64,000 nt of DNA from Marmoricola sp. URHB0036 (GCF_000426045.1 NZ_AUEP01000012.1:126006-190005), one strand, 5' to 3'. Shown: positions 43,037 to 52,580, counted from the first letter of the stretch. Numbers and translations: made by a program. The notes: generated by a model from the letters alone, not told the origin.

Positions 43037-44297
43037 CGGCGGCCTCCGGGCCCATCAGCATCCACTTCCATCCGTCCGCGCCGAACACGCTCTGCAGCCC
43101 TCCTCCGTTCTCGACGACCAGCGGCTGTCCGCTGCCGGTGTCGACCACACCCGTCCTCGCATCGTACGGCGCCACGCGATAGCTGCGGCCGGTTGCCCCG
43201 GAGGTGCCGGACTGAGGTGCGTTCCTGAACCCGCGCATCTCCTTGGGGTCCCCGGACTGGCACTGGGCCGGGTAGATCGGGGCGTCGGTGGTGTCGGTGG
43301 CCGGACGCCACTGGGACGGCGGCTTGTAGCCCTTGGTGCACGGTCCCACGGAGTTGTTGAACTGGAGGTTGATGTGGCCGTAGCCGTCACCCGGCGTTCC
43401 GGTGAACCCGGCGGCGATCACGTGCGGGAAGACGACGAGCATCTGCTCGAGCGCGGGGAGGTTCGCGGTCAGCACCTGGTTGGTGGTCACCAGGTTGGAC
43501 AGGAAGACCGGCAGGGTCGGCTCCAGTCCCTTCAGCAGCGAGTTGACCTCGCGCACCGCGGGCGGTCCGCCCTGAAGCACGGTGCGGATGTCCTTGTCGG
43601 AGGTGCGCAAGGTGCCGGTGAGGTCGGCCAGGTCGCGGGCGAAGGCCTGGATGTCCTGCTCGTGCCTGGCCTGCGTCTTCAGCACCGTCTGCCCGGTGTT
43701 CAGCAGGGCGATGGTGGCGTCCTGGTTGGCGGCGGCCTCGTCGACGAAGTGGGAGCCCGAGTCGACCATCCGCTGCAGCGGGTTCGCCGTACCGCGGAAC
43801 ATGGTGCCGGCCTCGCCGATCACCGTCGACAGGTCGTTGCTGTCGACCGAGCTGACCAGTGAGTTCATCTGGGTCAGCAGCGTCTCCTCGCTCATCGGGA
43901 GGCTGGACTTGTCGCCGGCGATGGTGTCCCCCGCCTTGGCGTACGGCGGCTTGTCGTCGGGCGGCTCGAAGTCGAGGTACTGCTCGCCGACCGCCGAGAG
44001 GTTGTGCACGTGCATCTTGGTGTCGAGGGGAATCTTGGTGCCGTCCTCGAGGTTGAGGGTGAGCAGCAGACCCTTGCGGGTCACGTGCATGCCGGACACC
44101 TTGCCGACCTTGACGCCGCGGTAGGTGACCTCGCTCCCGGTGTACAGCCCGCCCGAGTCGGGCAGGGTCGCCTTGATGTGCAGCCCACGCCCGAGCAGCC
44201 GGTCGGTGAGGCCGAGGAAGCTGCTCGCCACGTAGACGATGCCCACCGCGCTGAGCACCAGGAAGGCGATCAGGCGCACTCTCACTCCGTGTGACAC
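43029..44297 (-). CDS. mce4F: Mce-family protein, Mce4F position
   Basis: A 422-residue secreted or membrane-anchored protein. An N-terminal transmembrane segment (RLIAFLVLSAVGIVYVASSF) is followed by an MCE/MlaD beta-barrel domain (about 35-120; GSEVTYRGVKVGKVSG, AVGEQYLDFEP). A long helical middle predicted to extend the tunnel and a Pro/Gly/Ser-rich C-terminus complete it. GTG 44297 is preceded by GGGGGAGG. Sixth and last mce gene, which fixes the F label. Confidence 0.88.
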   Translation of the reverse strand: MSHGVRVRLIAFLVLSAVGIVYVASSFLGLTDRLLGRGLHIKATLPDSGGLYTGSEVTYRGVKVGKVSGMHVTRKGLLLTLNLEDGTKIPLDTKMHVHNLSAVGEQYLDFEPPDDKPPYAKAGDTIAGDKSSLPMSEETLLTQMNSLVSSVDSNDLSTVIGEAGTMFRGTANPLQRMVDSGSHFVDEAAANQDATIALLNTGQTVLKTQARHEQDIQAFARDLADLTGTLRTSDKDIRTVLQGGPPAVREVNSLLKGLEPTLPVFLSNLVTTNQVLTANLPALEQMLVVFPHVIAAGFTGTPGDGYGHINLQFNNSVGPCTKGYKPPSQWRPATDTTDAPIYPAQCQSGDPKEMRGFRNAPQSGTSGATGRSYRVAPYDARTGVVDTGSGQPLVVENGGGLQSVFGADGWKWMLMGPEAAGD

Positions 44298-44298
44298 C

Positions 44299-45597
44299 TC
44301 AGCCACCTCCCCCGAGGCCGAGGAGACCACCGAGTCCGCCGCCACCGGACGAGCCTCCGCTGGAGGAGCCGCTCCCGCCCGACTTGTTGCCCAGGCCCAG
44401 GTCGGGGAGCGGGATCGGGTTCTTCTGCGAGGCGGCGCTGCCGGGCGGGCACAGCAGGTCGATGACAGCCTGCGGGGCGACCGCGCAGACGCTCGCCTTG
44501 AGGACCGGCGAGAGCGCGTCACACGCGGGCGCCAACGGCAGCGAGCTGCACAGGTTGATGACGTTGGGCAGCACCTCACCGGGCGACTTGATGACCTTGT
44601 TGAGGTCGATGTCCATGTGGAACAGCGCGTTGGCGTAGTCCCCGCGGACGATGTTGGCCGCCTCCTTCGGGAACGGGAAGCTGGCCAGCATGGACAGCCC
44701 GGGCGCCAATGCGTCGCCGGCGTCGCCGAGTCGGGTGAGGGTGGGCTGCAGGTGACGGAGCGAAGCCACGATGTTCTCGCGGCTGGCCTTGATGACCCGT
44801 GTGCCGACGACGCCGAGGGAGTCGAGCTGGCGCAGCATCGTCATCAGCGCCCGGTGCTGGCGGTTGAGCACCTTCAGCGCCGGTCCCATGCTGTCGATGG
44901 CCTCGCCGATGACGTCCTTCTCCTTGACCAGGGTCGAGGAGAGCTTGTCGATGGAGTCCATCGCGGCGATGATGTCGCTCTTCTGCTGGTCGAGCCCGCC
45001 GATCATCCGGTCGAGGTTGCCCAGCACGTGCCGGGCCTGGTCCTGACGGCCGTTCATCATGTTGTTCAGCTCGTGGCTGATCGTCTTCAGCTGGCCGATG
45101 CCACCGCCGCTGAGCACCATCGACAAGGCACCCAGGACCTCTTCGACCTCCGGGTTTCGGCTGGTGCGCGAGAGGGGGATGAAGTCGCCGTTGGAGAGCC
45201 GCTTGCTGCTCGCCGTACCGGGTGCGGGCTCGACGAGGGCGATGTACTTCTCACCCAGCAAGCTGGTCTGGCGTACGTCGACCTCGACGTTCTCCGGCAG
45301 GTCGATGTCCTTGCGCACTAGGAAGGTGACCCGGGCGTGCCAGCCGACCCGCTCGACGTCGCTGACCTGTCCGACCACCACGTCGTTGGCGTAGACGGCC
45401 GTGCGGGGCACCACGTTGAGGGCGTCGGCGAAGTCGGCGGTGACCTTGTAGGCGTCGCCGGCGCTGACCTTGTTGCCGGGCAGCGGGAGGTCGTAGGCGC
45501 CGTCGAACTTGCAGCCCGAGGCCACCAGGACGGTGACCAGGAGGAGCACCAGGGCCGCGATCGGCCTGGGTGCGCGCCTGCGGATGACGTGGGTCAT
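44299..45597 (-). CDS. mce4E: Mce-family lipoprotein, Mce4E position (LprN-like)
   Basis: A 432-residue lipoprotein: signal segment PIAALVLLLVTVLVASGC with the lipobox cysteine near residue 29. An MCE domain follows (DVVVGQVSDVERVGWHARVT, QTSLLGEKYIALVEP), then a long helical region and a Gly/Ser/Leu-rich tail (residues ~400-432). MceE proteins are the lipoprotein member of each mce set. ATG 45597 overlaps the mce4D stop (ATGA). Confidence 0.9.
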   Translation of the reverse strand: MTHVIRRRAPRPIAALVLLLVTVLVASGCKFDGAYDLPLPGNKVSAGDAYKVTADFADALNVVPRTAVYANDVVVGQVSDVERVGWHARVTFLVRKDIDLPENVEVDVRQTSLLGEKYIALVEPAPGTASSKRLSNGDFIPLSRTSRNPEVEEVLGALSMVLSGGGIGQLKTISHELNNMMNGRQDQARHVLGNLDRMIGGLDQQKSDIIAAMDSIDKLSSTLVKEKDVIGEAIDSMGPALKVLNRQHRALMTMLRQLDSLGVVGTRVIKASRENIVASLRHLQPTLTRLGDAGDALAPGLSMLASFPFPKEAANIVRGDYANALFHMDIDLNKVIKSPGEVLPNVINLCSSLPLAPACDALSPVLKASVCAVAPQAVIDLLCPPGSAASQKNPIPLPDLGLGNKSGGSGSSSGGSSGGGGLGGLLGLGGGG

Positions 45598-46787
45598 GAC
45601 TTGTTCCCCGCCTTCAGCGCGTTCAGCAGGCCGGCCAGCGAGGTGACAGGGGCGGAGCCGCCGAGCTTCAGCTGGGCCGGCGCGCTGTGGTTCTCCGACG
45701 GGTCGGCCCCGATCTGGTCGGCGAAGGGAGCGACGATCGTCCGGAGCAGGTCGCACGTGTTCTTGCTCGAGTCGCCGGGGAACTTCCCGGAGTTGACGAT
45801 GATGTCGCACAGCATGTTGCCGAGGTTGGCGCCGTTCTCACCGACGTTGATCCGGGAGCCGATCGAGCGGGACTTGTTGTCGTAGGCGATGGTCAGGTTG
45901 TCCAGACCCAGTGCGCCGATCCGGGCCAGGGTGTTGAGGTCGTCCTTGTGGCGGGCGGTGACGCCCAGGAGCCGCGTCAGCTCCTTGACGTCCTTCTCCA
46001 CCATGCCCTTGTTGTCGTGGACGAAGGTGCGCACCGTGCCGACCGCGTTGGCGAGCGCTGCCAGTGCCTTCGCGAGGTTGCCGCGGTCGGCCGCCAGCTG
46101 GCTGGACACCGAGGTCAGGTCGGACATGAAGCCGTCCACGAACCGGTCGTTGGCGGCCAGGGTGTCGGTCAGCTGCGACATGTTCTGCACCGAGTTGAAC
46201 AACGGCCCGCTGCTGTCGCCGAAGGTCTGCACCGCGGCCGAGAGGTTGAGCAGGGTCTCGTTGCCGAGCTTGCCGTTGCCGCGCAGTGCCTTCGCGCCGG
46301 CAGTCAGCAGCGTGTCCAGGGCACCGTTCTTGTTGGCACCGTTGGGGCCGAGGGCCTGGGTCAGGTCGGAAAGGCTCTGGTAGATCCGGTCGAGCTCCAC
46401 CGGGGTGCCGGTGTCCGGCAGCGCGATCTTGGCGTTGTCCTGCATGACCGGTCCCCCGGTGTACGCCGGAGCGATCTGCACGAACCGGTCGGCTGTCAGG
46501 GTCGGCGTGACGATTGCGGCCTTCGCGTCGGCGGGGAGCTTGTACTCGCCGTCGTACGTCATGGACACGCGCACGCGGTCGCCCTCGGGCACGACGGCGT
46601 CGACCGTGCCGATGTTGACGCCCATCACCCGCACCTCGGAGCCCTTGTAGATGCTCACGGTGCGGTCGAAGTACGCCGTGACGTGGCGACTGTCGGCCCC
46701 GCCGCTGCGCAGGCTGACGAAGCCCGCGACGAGCAGGAGCAGCACCACGACGGCGCCCAGGACCTTTCCGGAAAGACGGTTCATCAC
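45594..46787 (-). CDS. mce4D: Mce-family protein, Mce4D position
   Basis: A 397-residue protein with N-terminal membrane anchor (LGAVVVLLLLVAGFVSL), MCE domain (GSEVRVMGVNIGTVDAVVPE and TLTADRFVQIAPAY), helical tunnel region and a leucine-rich end. GTG 46787 overlaps the mce4C stop (GTGA). It is slightly shorter than Mce4D of mycobacteria because the Pro-rich C-terminal extension is lacking. Confidence 0.88.
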   Translation of the reverse strand: MMNRLSGKVLGAVVVLLLLVAGFVSLRSGGADSRHVTAYFDRTVSIYKGSEVRVMGVNIGTVDAVVPEGDRVRVSMTYDGEYKLPADAKAAIVTPTLTADRFVQIAPAYTGGPVMQDNAKIALPDTGTPVELDRIYQSLSDLTQALGPNGANKNGALDTLLTAGAKALRGNGKLGNETLLNLSAAVQTFGDSSGPLFNSVQNMSQLTDTLAANDRFVDGFMSDLTSVSSQLAADRGNLAKALAALANAVGTVRTFVHDNKGMVEKDVKELTRLLGVTARHKDDLNTLARIGALGLDNLTIAYDNKSRSIGSRINVGENGANLGNMLCDIIVNSGKFPGDSSKNTCDLLRTIVAPFADQIGADPSENHSAPAQLKLGGSAPVTSLAGLLNALKAGNKS

Positions 46788-47764
46788 TTCGGACGCTCCC
46801 CGGGTGTGAACTCGGGAGTCCCGATGCTGGCCAGGTTGGGCACGAACGCGTCGAACCAGGGACCGGTGCCGATGATGTTGATCAGGATCGAGGCGTAGGG
46901 GCCGAGGTTGGTCAGCGTGGTGTCGATCTGCTTCTCCCGGCCGCGGAGGAAGGTCAGCGTCGTGTCGAGCTGCTTGAGCGCGTCGTTGATCTGGGCCCGG
47001 TTGTCGGTGGCCACCCCGCGCAGCTCGACGGCCAATCGCTGCGCGTTGACCAGCAGGGCGTGGATGGCGTCGCGGCGGGCGATCAGCTCCTTGAAGACCA
47101 GCTCACCGCTCTTCATCAGCGTGACCAGGTCACCGCGGCGCTGTGAGAGCAGCTTGGTGACGCGGTCGGCCCGGCCGAGCAGCGTCTGGATGCCCTCGTC
47201 ACGGCTGGCGATCGCCTGCGAGATGCGGGACAGCCCGTTGAACGTGGACTTGATGTGCGGGCTGGCGGCGTTGATGGTGTCGCCGAGGGTGGTCAGCGCC
47301 TGGGAGAGCTGCGGGATCTTGATCGACTCGGTGGTGGTGGTCAGCTCGCTCAGGGTGGAGACGATGTCGTAGCTGCCGTTGGTGCGACTGACGGGGATGG
47401 TGTCGCCGCCGTGCATGGTGCCGCTGCCCTTCGGGGTCAGCTCGAGGTACTTCTCACCGAGGAGGTTCAGCACCTGTACGGACGCCTGGGTCTTCTCCCC
47501 CATCTCGGCGCCCTTGACGTTGATGTCGGCGGTGACGTGGTCGCCGCTGATCTTGATGTCGTCCACGCGCCCGACCCGGATGCCGGCGATCTGCACCATG
47601 TTGCCCTTGTGCAGGCCGCTCGCGTCGCGCAGCTGCACGTGGTAGCTGGTGCCCCGGAAGCCGGGGAACTTCTGGAGGTTGAAGGCCGCCGCCCCCACGA
47701 TGAGGAGCACGACCAGGCTCACGGCGCCCAGACGCCGGATCGATCCTTCGCTGTGCCGCGCCAT
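46784..47764 (-). CDS. mce4C: Mce-family protein, Mce4C position
   Basis: A 326-residue protein: anchor SLVVLLIVGAAAFNL, MCE domain (GNMVQIAGIRVGRVDDIKI, LNLLGEKYLELTPKGSG), long helices. ATG 47764 overlaps the mce4B stop by one base (TGATG). Confidence 0.9.
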   Translation of the reverse strand: MARHSEGSIRRLGAVSLVVLLIVGAAAFNLQKFPGFRGTSYHVQLRDASGLHKGNMVQIAGIRVGRVDDIKISGDHVTADINVKGAEMGEKTQASVQVLNLLGEKYLELTPKGSGTMHGGDTIPVSRTNGSYDIVSTLSELTTTTESIKIPQLSQALTTLGDTINAASPHIKSTFNGLSRISQAIASRDEGIQTLLGRADRVTKLLSQRRGDLVTLMKSGELVFKELIARRDAIHALLVNAQRLAVELRGVATDNRAQINDALKQLDTTLTFLRGREKQIDTTLTNLGPYASILINIIGTGPWFDAFVPNLASIGTPEFTPGERPK

Positions 47765-48843
47765 CAGGGATCACACCTCTTGGCGGTGCTGTAGAAGGAC
47801 AGGTGGTCCAGCTTGTCCTGGATCGGCTTGACGATCTGGTTCAGCTCCGGCCCGAGGTCGGGCAGGATGATGCGGCCGCTGAAGTCGCAGAGGTAGTACT
47901 GGTACCAGGAGCCGTAGGTGCCGGTGCGGGTCTGGCGCTGGAGCATCACCGGGAGCCGGTTGAGCACCTCGTCGAGGGCAGCCTGGTTGCTCGGCTTGTT
48001 CAGCTGCTTCATCACCCGTCGCAGCTGGGCCACGTCGCTCTTGATGAACGGCCGGCCCTGGGTGAGCAGGCTGGCCACCTGCGCGGTGAGGCCGGAGAGG
48101 TTGCTGACCGAGGCACCGATCGCCTTGCGGTCGTGCGACAGGTTGCCCATCCAGTCCTTGAGCTGTACGACGAGCTCGCTGAGCTGGTTGTGCCGGTCGT
48201 CGACGGTCTTGAGCATCGCGGAGAGGTTGTCGATGACCTGCCCGATCAGCTGGTCCCGGTTGGCGAGCGCGTTGGTCAGCGACGCCGTGTGGTTCATCAG
48301 GCTGCCGATGGTGCCGCCCTCGCCCTGGAGCACCTTGACAAGGTTCAGCGAGAGCTGGTTGACCTCGGTCGGGGTGAGCGCCTGGAAGAGCGGCTGGAAG
48401 CCGTTGAACAGCTCGGTCAGGTTCAGGGCCGGGGTGGTGTGCGACGCGGGGATGCTGCCGCCGTCGGACAGCTTCCTGGCTCCGGGCTGCCCCTCCTCCA
48501 GCGCCAGGTAGCGGTCGCCGACCAGGTTGAGGAACCGGATCGAGGCCCGGGTCTGGGTGGTGACCGGCACGTCCTTCTTGACCTTGAAGGTGACCTCGGC
48601 GGCGTCACGGTCCTTGATCTCGACCTTCTTCACCGACCCGACGGTGACGCCGGCGATGCGGACGTCGTCACCCTTCTGGATCAGGCTGGCCGAGCTGAAG
48701 TCGGCCTTGTACTCGGTCTCCCCGCCGAACGCGAAGGATCCCATGATGGCGGTCAGCGTGCCGGTGACGATGATGCTGACGAGCACGAAGATGCCGAGCT
48801 TGATGGCGGCCAGCGTCGTCTTGACGTTGCGGGACTGGGTCAT
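47764..48843 (-). CDS. mce4B: Mce-family protein, Mce4B position
   Basis: A 359-residue protein: anchor LGIFVLVSIIVTGTLTAIMG, MCE domain (GDDVRIAGVTVGSVKKVEI, LNLVGDRYLALEEG), helical region, and a C-terminus with a conserved YQYYLCDFSGRI segment. ATG 48843 follows an 82-base gap after mce4A, the widest within the operon; the gap contains a GAGCGCAGCGAG motif. Confidence 0.9.
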   Translation of the reverse strand: MTQSRNVKTTLAAIKLGIFVLVSIIVTGTLTAIMGSFAFGGETEYKADFSSASLIQKGDDVRIAGVTVGSVKKVEIKDRDAAEVTFKVKKDVPVTTQTRASIRFLNLVGDRYLALEEGQPGARKLSDGGSIPASHTTPALNLTELFNGFQPLFQALTPTEVNQLSLNLVKVLQGEGGTIGSLMNHTASLTNALANRDQLIGQVIDNLSAMLKTVDDRHNQLSELVVQLKDWMGNLSHDRKAIGASVSNLSGLTAQVASLLTQGRPFIKSDVAQLRRVMKQLNKPSNQAALDEVLNRLPVMLQRQTRTGTYGSWYQYYLCDFSGRIILPDLGPELNQIVKPIQDKLDHLSFYSTAKRCDP

Positions 48844-48925
48844 TCGAGGCCCCCGCGGGATCGTGTCCAGCGCGAGCGCAGCGAGCCCCTGCTCGCCCTG
48901 CGGTCGGTGTTTGGCGTGGGGTGAA

Positions 48926-50065
48926 TCATTCGGGGTTGCCCCCGGTCGTGGAGTCGAGCTCGGTGCCGTTCTTGAAGTTGACCGGCGGCTCGAGCGGCAC
49001 CTTCGGGTAGGGCAGGCCGTAGCACTTGGGACCGGCCCCGTGCTCGCCGTACGACGGGATGTCGCGCTTGTCGTAGGGCCGTCGCTGGGTGGCGGCCAGC
49101 GTCATGCTCTGTGACACCTTGGCGTCACGGAAGATCTGGTTGAGGCGGCCCGCGTAGCGTGCCGCACCCTTGAGCAGGCACGGGAGCTCGGGCGAGTAGG
49201 TGTCGAGCAGGCCCAAGAGCGGTCGCGAGACCGCGGGCGCCCGCACGATGTTGGCCTCGTTGGCGGTGAGCACACGCGTCGAGGTCTTGCCGAGGCCTGT
49301 CACGTCGGTGAAGAAGGTCTGCAGCTGCGCCTGCTTGTCGGTCACGGTGTGGGCCGTCGTGGTGGCGTTGCGAAGCAGGCGCACCAGGTCGGGGGCGGCG
49401 ATCGAGTAGGACTTGCTGACGCGGGCGAGCAGCACGAGGTCCTGCTGGAGCGTGGGCAGGTGCACGTTCATGGTGGTCAGGTAGTCGTCGAGCTTGACGA
49501 AGGTCTCGCCCAGCTCGTTGCCGCGGCCGCGCAGCGCGGTGGCCAGCGCGTAGAGGGTGGAGCTCAGGTCGGCGGGCCGGATCGAGCGGAGCAACGGGAA
49601 CAGGTCGGCGAGGATCTTCTGCAGCTCGACGTTGGTGCGCACGCGCGAGGACGGGATGACGTCGCCGTTGCTCAGCGCCTTCGCGGACGGGTCCTCCGGG
49701 TCCACGATCGAGATGTACTTCTGGCCGAACAGGGTCGTCGGCAGGATCTCGACGCTGACGTTCTCGGGGATGTCCTTCGCCGCCGAGGGCACCAGCGCGA
49801 CCTTGATGACCGCCTGCTTGCCGTCGTTGCTGATCTCGCGCACGTTGCCGACCAGGGCACCGTGGCGTCGTACGTCACCGAAGCGGGCGAGCTGGAGCCC
49901 GGCGCTCTGCGCCTTGATGGTCACCATCGTCGGGTGGGAGAACGCCTTGTCGTAGATCGCGATCGACAGGCCGACGAGGACTGCGATCACGGTGAGGAAG
50001 GCGACGCCTGCGGTGAACAGCCGGGCGTGCTCGGCCCTGGTGTCGTGGGTGATGTTCACGAACAT
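48926..50065 (-). CDS. mce4A: Mce-family protein, Mce4A position
   Basis: A 379-residue protein: membrane anchor GVAFLTVIAVLVGLSIAIYD, MCE domain (about 40-120; RHGALVGNVREISND, LPTTLFGQKYISIVDPEDPS), helical tunnel region, and C-terminal tail with GAGPKCYGLPYPK. Mce4A is the first substrate-binding subunit of the Mce4 steroid importer. ATG 50065, four bases past the yrbE4B stop. Confidence 0.92.
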   Translation of the reverse strand: MFVNITHDTRAEHARLFTAGVAFLTVIAVLVGLSIAIYDKAFSHPTMVTIKAQSAGLQLARFGDVRRHGALVGNVREISNDGKQAVIKVALVPSAAKDIPENVSVEILPTTLFGQKYISIVDPEDPSAKALSNGDVIPSSRVRTNVELQKILADLFPLLRSIRPADLSSTLYALATALRGRGNELGETFVKLDDYLTTMNVHLPTLQQDLVLLARVSKSYSIAAPDLVRLLRNATTTAHTVTDKQAQLQTFFTDVTGLGKTSTRVLTANEANIVRAPAVSRPLLGLLDTYSPELPCLLKGAARYAGRLNQIFRDAKVSQSMTLAATQRRPYDKRDIPSYGEHGAGPKCYGLPYPKVPLEPPVNFKNGTELDSTTGGNPE

Positions 50066-50069
50066 CGGA

Positions 50070-50909
50070 TCACCCCGTGATCCGCACGGTCGTGGTCGAG
50101 CCCCAGATGGCGAAGCTCAAGAAGAAGTCGGCCACCACGATGGTGACGATCGAGCTGCGGATCGCGCGACCCACAGCAGTGCCGACACCGGCCGGGCCGC
50201 CGGAGGCGGTGTAGCCGTAGTAGCAGTGGATCAGGATGACGGCGACGGCCAGGAACATCAGCTTGACGAAGGAGTAGAACATGTCGATCGGCGGCAGGAA
50301 CTGCAGGAAGTAGTGGTCGTAGGTGCCGGCCGACTGCCCGTAGATCAGCGTCGTGATCAGCCGCGGCGAGAGGTACGACGCCGCCAGCGCGACGATGTAG
50401 AGCGGGATGACGGCGATGAACGCGGCGATCATCCGGGTCGTGACCAGGAACGGGAGCGACGGCACCGCCATCACCTCGAGGGCGTCGATCTCCTCGGAGA
50501 TGCGCATGGCCCCGAGGCGTGCGGTGTAGCCGCAGCCCACGGTCGCGGCCAGCGCGATCGAGGACACCAGCGGTGCCACCTCGCGGGTGTTGAAGTACGC
50601 CGAGATGAAGGCGGTGAACTTCGCGACCCCGATCTGGCTCAGCGACGCGTAACCCTGGATGCCGACCTCGGTGCCCGCGAAGAAGGCCATGAACGCGATC
50701 ACGCCGACCGTCCCCGCGATCAGGGACAGGCCGCCGACACCGAAGGCCACCTCGGCCAGGGTGTTGGAGATCTCGCGCTTGTAGCGACGGATCGCGCGGG
50801 GGGTCCAGGCCAGCGCCTTGACGTAGAAGAGGAGCTGGTCGCCGCGCTCCTCGATCTTGAGGCGCTGCTCGCGGCCCAGCTCACGGCCGATCTCGGTGAG
50901 GGTCGCCAT
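50070..50909 (-). CDS. yrbE4B: Mce transporter permease YrbE4B
   Basis: A 279-residue MlaE-type permease with about five transmembrane helices and the EE-containing cytoplasmic loop (LGAMRISEEIDALEVMAV) that contacts the MceG ATPase. Start ATG 50909, two bases after yrbE4A ends. No mceG gene is in the window; it is normally unlinked. Confidence 0.93.
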   Translation of the reverse strand: MATLTEIGRELGREQRLKIEERGDQLLFYVKALAWTPRAIRRYKREISNTLAEVAFGVGGLSLIAGTVGVIAFMAFFAGTEVGIQGYASLSQIGVAKFTAFISAYFNTREVAPLVSSIALAATVGCGYTARLGAMRISEEIDALEVMAVPSLPFLVTTRMIAAFIAVIPLYIVALAASYLSPRLITTLIYGQSAGTYDHYFLQFLPPIDMFYSFVKLMFLAVAVILIHCYYGYTASGGPAGVGTAVGRAIRSSIVTIVVADFFLSFAIWGSTTTVRITG

Positions 50910-50911
50910 CG

Positions 50912-51685
50912 CTACAAGCCGTTCTGCGGGACGACTTGGAAGTAGATGGCCGTGATGATCGAGTTCAGCGCGAACAGGACCATGAAGGCGATGATCACGG
51001 CCTCGTTGACCGCCCGACCCACCCCGCTGGGCCCGCCGCCGGCCTTGAGGCCCTTGTAGGCACCCACGACGGCGGCCATGTAGCCGAACAGGACCGCCTT
51101 GATCATCGAGATGTAGAGGTCGGGCAGGCTGGCCAGAGCCGTGAAGCTGGAGAGGAACGCACCCGCGTTGCCGCCCTGCACGATCACGGTGAAGAAGTAG
51201 CCGCCCCCGATACCGGTGGCGATCACGATGCCGTTGATCATCAGCGCGACGAACACCGTGGCCAGGACGCGCGGCACCACCAGACGTTCGATCGGGTCGA
51301 TGCCGAGGACCTCCATGGCATCGATCTCCTCGCGGATCTTGCGAGCCCCCATGTCGGAGCAGATCGCCGAGCCGGCCGCGCCGGCGATGATCATCGCGGC
51401 GGCGATGGGCGCGGCCTCGCGCACCACCGCGAGGACGGCGCTGGCCCCGGCGAAGGACTGGGCTCCCAGCTGACCGGTCAGGTTGCCGACCTGGAGGGAG
51501 ATGACGGCGCCGAAGGGGATCGAGACCAGGATGGTCGGCATCAGCGTGACGCTGCAGATGAACCAGGCCTGCTCGATGAACTCACGGGTCTGGAACTTCG
51601 TGGTGAACACGGCCTTGGTGACGTCGCTGACCATGGCCGCGATCTCGCCGGGCCCGCGCAGGATCGACGCAGCACTGACGCCCAT
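50912..51685 (-). CDS. yrbE4A: Mce transporter permease YrbE4A
   Basis: A 257-residue MlaE-type permease; cytoplasmic loop DMGARKIREEIDAMEVLGI is diagnostic. The last helices contain AVVGAYKGLKAGGGPSGVG. ATG 51685 is chosen because GGGAGG lies upstream; the longer open frame is not family-like. First gene of the mce4 operon, with a KstR-type box 70 bases upstream. Confidence 0.94.
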   Translation of the reverse strand: MGVSAASILRGPGEIAAMVSDVTKAVFTTKFQTREFIEQAWFICSVTLMPTILVSIPFGAVISLQVGNLTGQLGAQSFAGASAVLAVVREAAPIAAAMIIAGAAGSAICSDMGARKIREEIDAMEVLGIDPIERLVVPRVLATVFVALMINGIVIATGIGGGYFFTVIVQGGNAGAFLSSFTALASLPDLYISMIKAVLFGYMAAVVGAYKGLKAGGGPSGVGRAVNEAVIIAFMVLFALNSIITAIYFQVVPQNGL

Positions 51686-51754
51686 CGCTACCTCCCTGGC
51701 CGACCACAGCTCCGAGCAGTTCCCGGCGGACCGCCCCCGCGGCCGCCCAAACTT

Positions 51755-51768
51755 AGAACGTGTTCTCG
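51755..51768 (-). promoter_or_regulatory. KstR-type operator upstream of the mce4 operon
   Basis: TAGAACGTGTTCTC: core GAAC-GT-GTTC. It is 70 bases from the yrbE4A start. It also lies 97 bases before the channel-like gene at 51865, so an effect there is possible. Confidence 0.83.
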
Positions 51769-51864
51769 TTTTGCGCAACCGTCCGAGCACGGGCTCTCAG
51801 CACTGAAGAACGAGTCGCCGGGTCGGAAGTCACGCGGTCAAGGTACGCACCTACACTCCGGGAC

Positions 51865-52539
51865 GTGACGGAAACCACACGAACTGGGACGCCGTCTCAC
51901 AGGCTGGTGATGCACCCCTCGGCACTGCTCCTGATGGCCCAGCTGCTGGCGATCGTGGCCTATCCCTTCCTCGACAGCTCGCGGGTCGGCTCGGCGGCTC
52001 TCGGGGTGATCTCCATGGTCGCGGTCGCCCTGGCCCTGTGGGTGGTGCGGAGCACTCCGGCCCTGACCGTCATCGCCGTCGTGCTCGGGGCACCGGCGGT
52101 GCTGATGACCGTGCTCGAGGCGGTCCTGGTCGACGAGGACTGGGTGACGCTCACCAGCGCCCTGCTGCATGCGCCGTTCTACTTCTACGTCTCCTACAGC
52201 CTGATCAGGTACCTCTTCCACGACGACCGGGTGACCACCGACGAGCTCTACGGCATCGGTGCCGCGTTCACCGTGGTCGCCTGGGGGTTCGCTTACGTGT
52301 ACCTCGCGGTAGTGATCCTGGCGCCGGGCTCGATCGGGCCGCTTGGGGACGGCACCGAGCGATTCTTCGAGCTGCTGTTCTTCTCCTTCACCAACCTCAC
52401 CAGCGTCGGCCTCTCCGACATCGTGCCGACGGCCGACCACGCCCGGTCGTGGGTGATCCTCGAGCAGGTGGCGGGAGTGCTGTACGTCGCGATGGTGATC
52501 TCCCGCCTCGTCGCGCTGACCGTGCGCCGCCACGACTGA
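51865..52539 (+). CDS. Ion channel-like membrane protein with altered selectivity filter
   Basis: A 224-residue membrane protein with about five or six hydrophobic segments. The last pair flanks a pore-loop-like stretch FSFTNLTSVGLSDIVPTADH. Two-helix potassium channels have TVGYGD in this place; here the sequence is SVGLSD, so conduction or selectivity is doubtful. GTG 51865 (VTETTRTGTP) is chosen; ATG 51910 is also possible. Monocistronic. Function unknown. Confidence 0.65.
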   Translation: MTETTRTGTPSHRLVMHPSALLLMAQLLAIVAYPFLDSSRVGSAALGVISMVAVALALWVVRSTPALTVIAVVLGAPAVLMTVLEAVLVDEDWVTLTSALLHAPFYFYVSYSLIRYLFHDDRVTTDELYGIGAAFTVVAWGFAYVYLAVVILAPGSIGPLGDGTERFFELLFFSFTNLTSVGLSDIVPTADHARSWVILEQVAGVLYVAMVISRLVALTVRRHD

Positions 52540-52546
52540 CGACCGG

Positions 52547-52580
52547 CCAGCACGACTGACCAGCACGACTGACCAGCACC
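52547..52580 (+). repeat. 13-bp tandem repeat (CCAGCACGACTGA)
   Basis: Two perfect copies (52547-52559, 52560-52572) and a partial third follow the channel gene stop. A shorter CACGACTGAC occurs at the stop codon itself, so the repeat may have arisen by duplicating the gene's 3' end. Confidence 0.8.
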
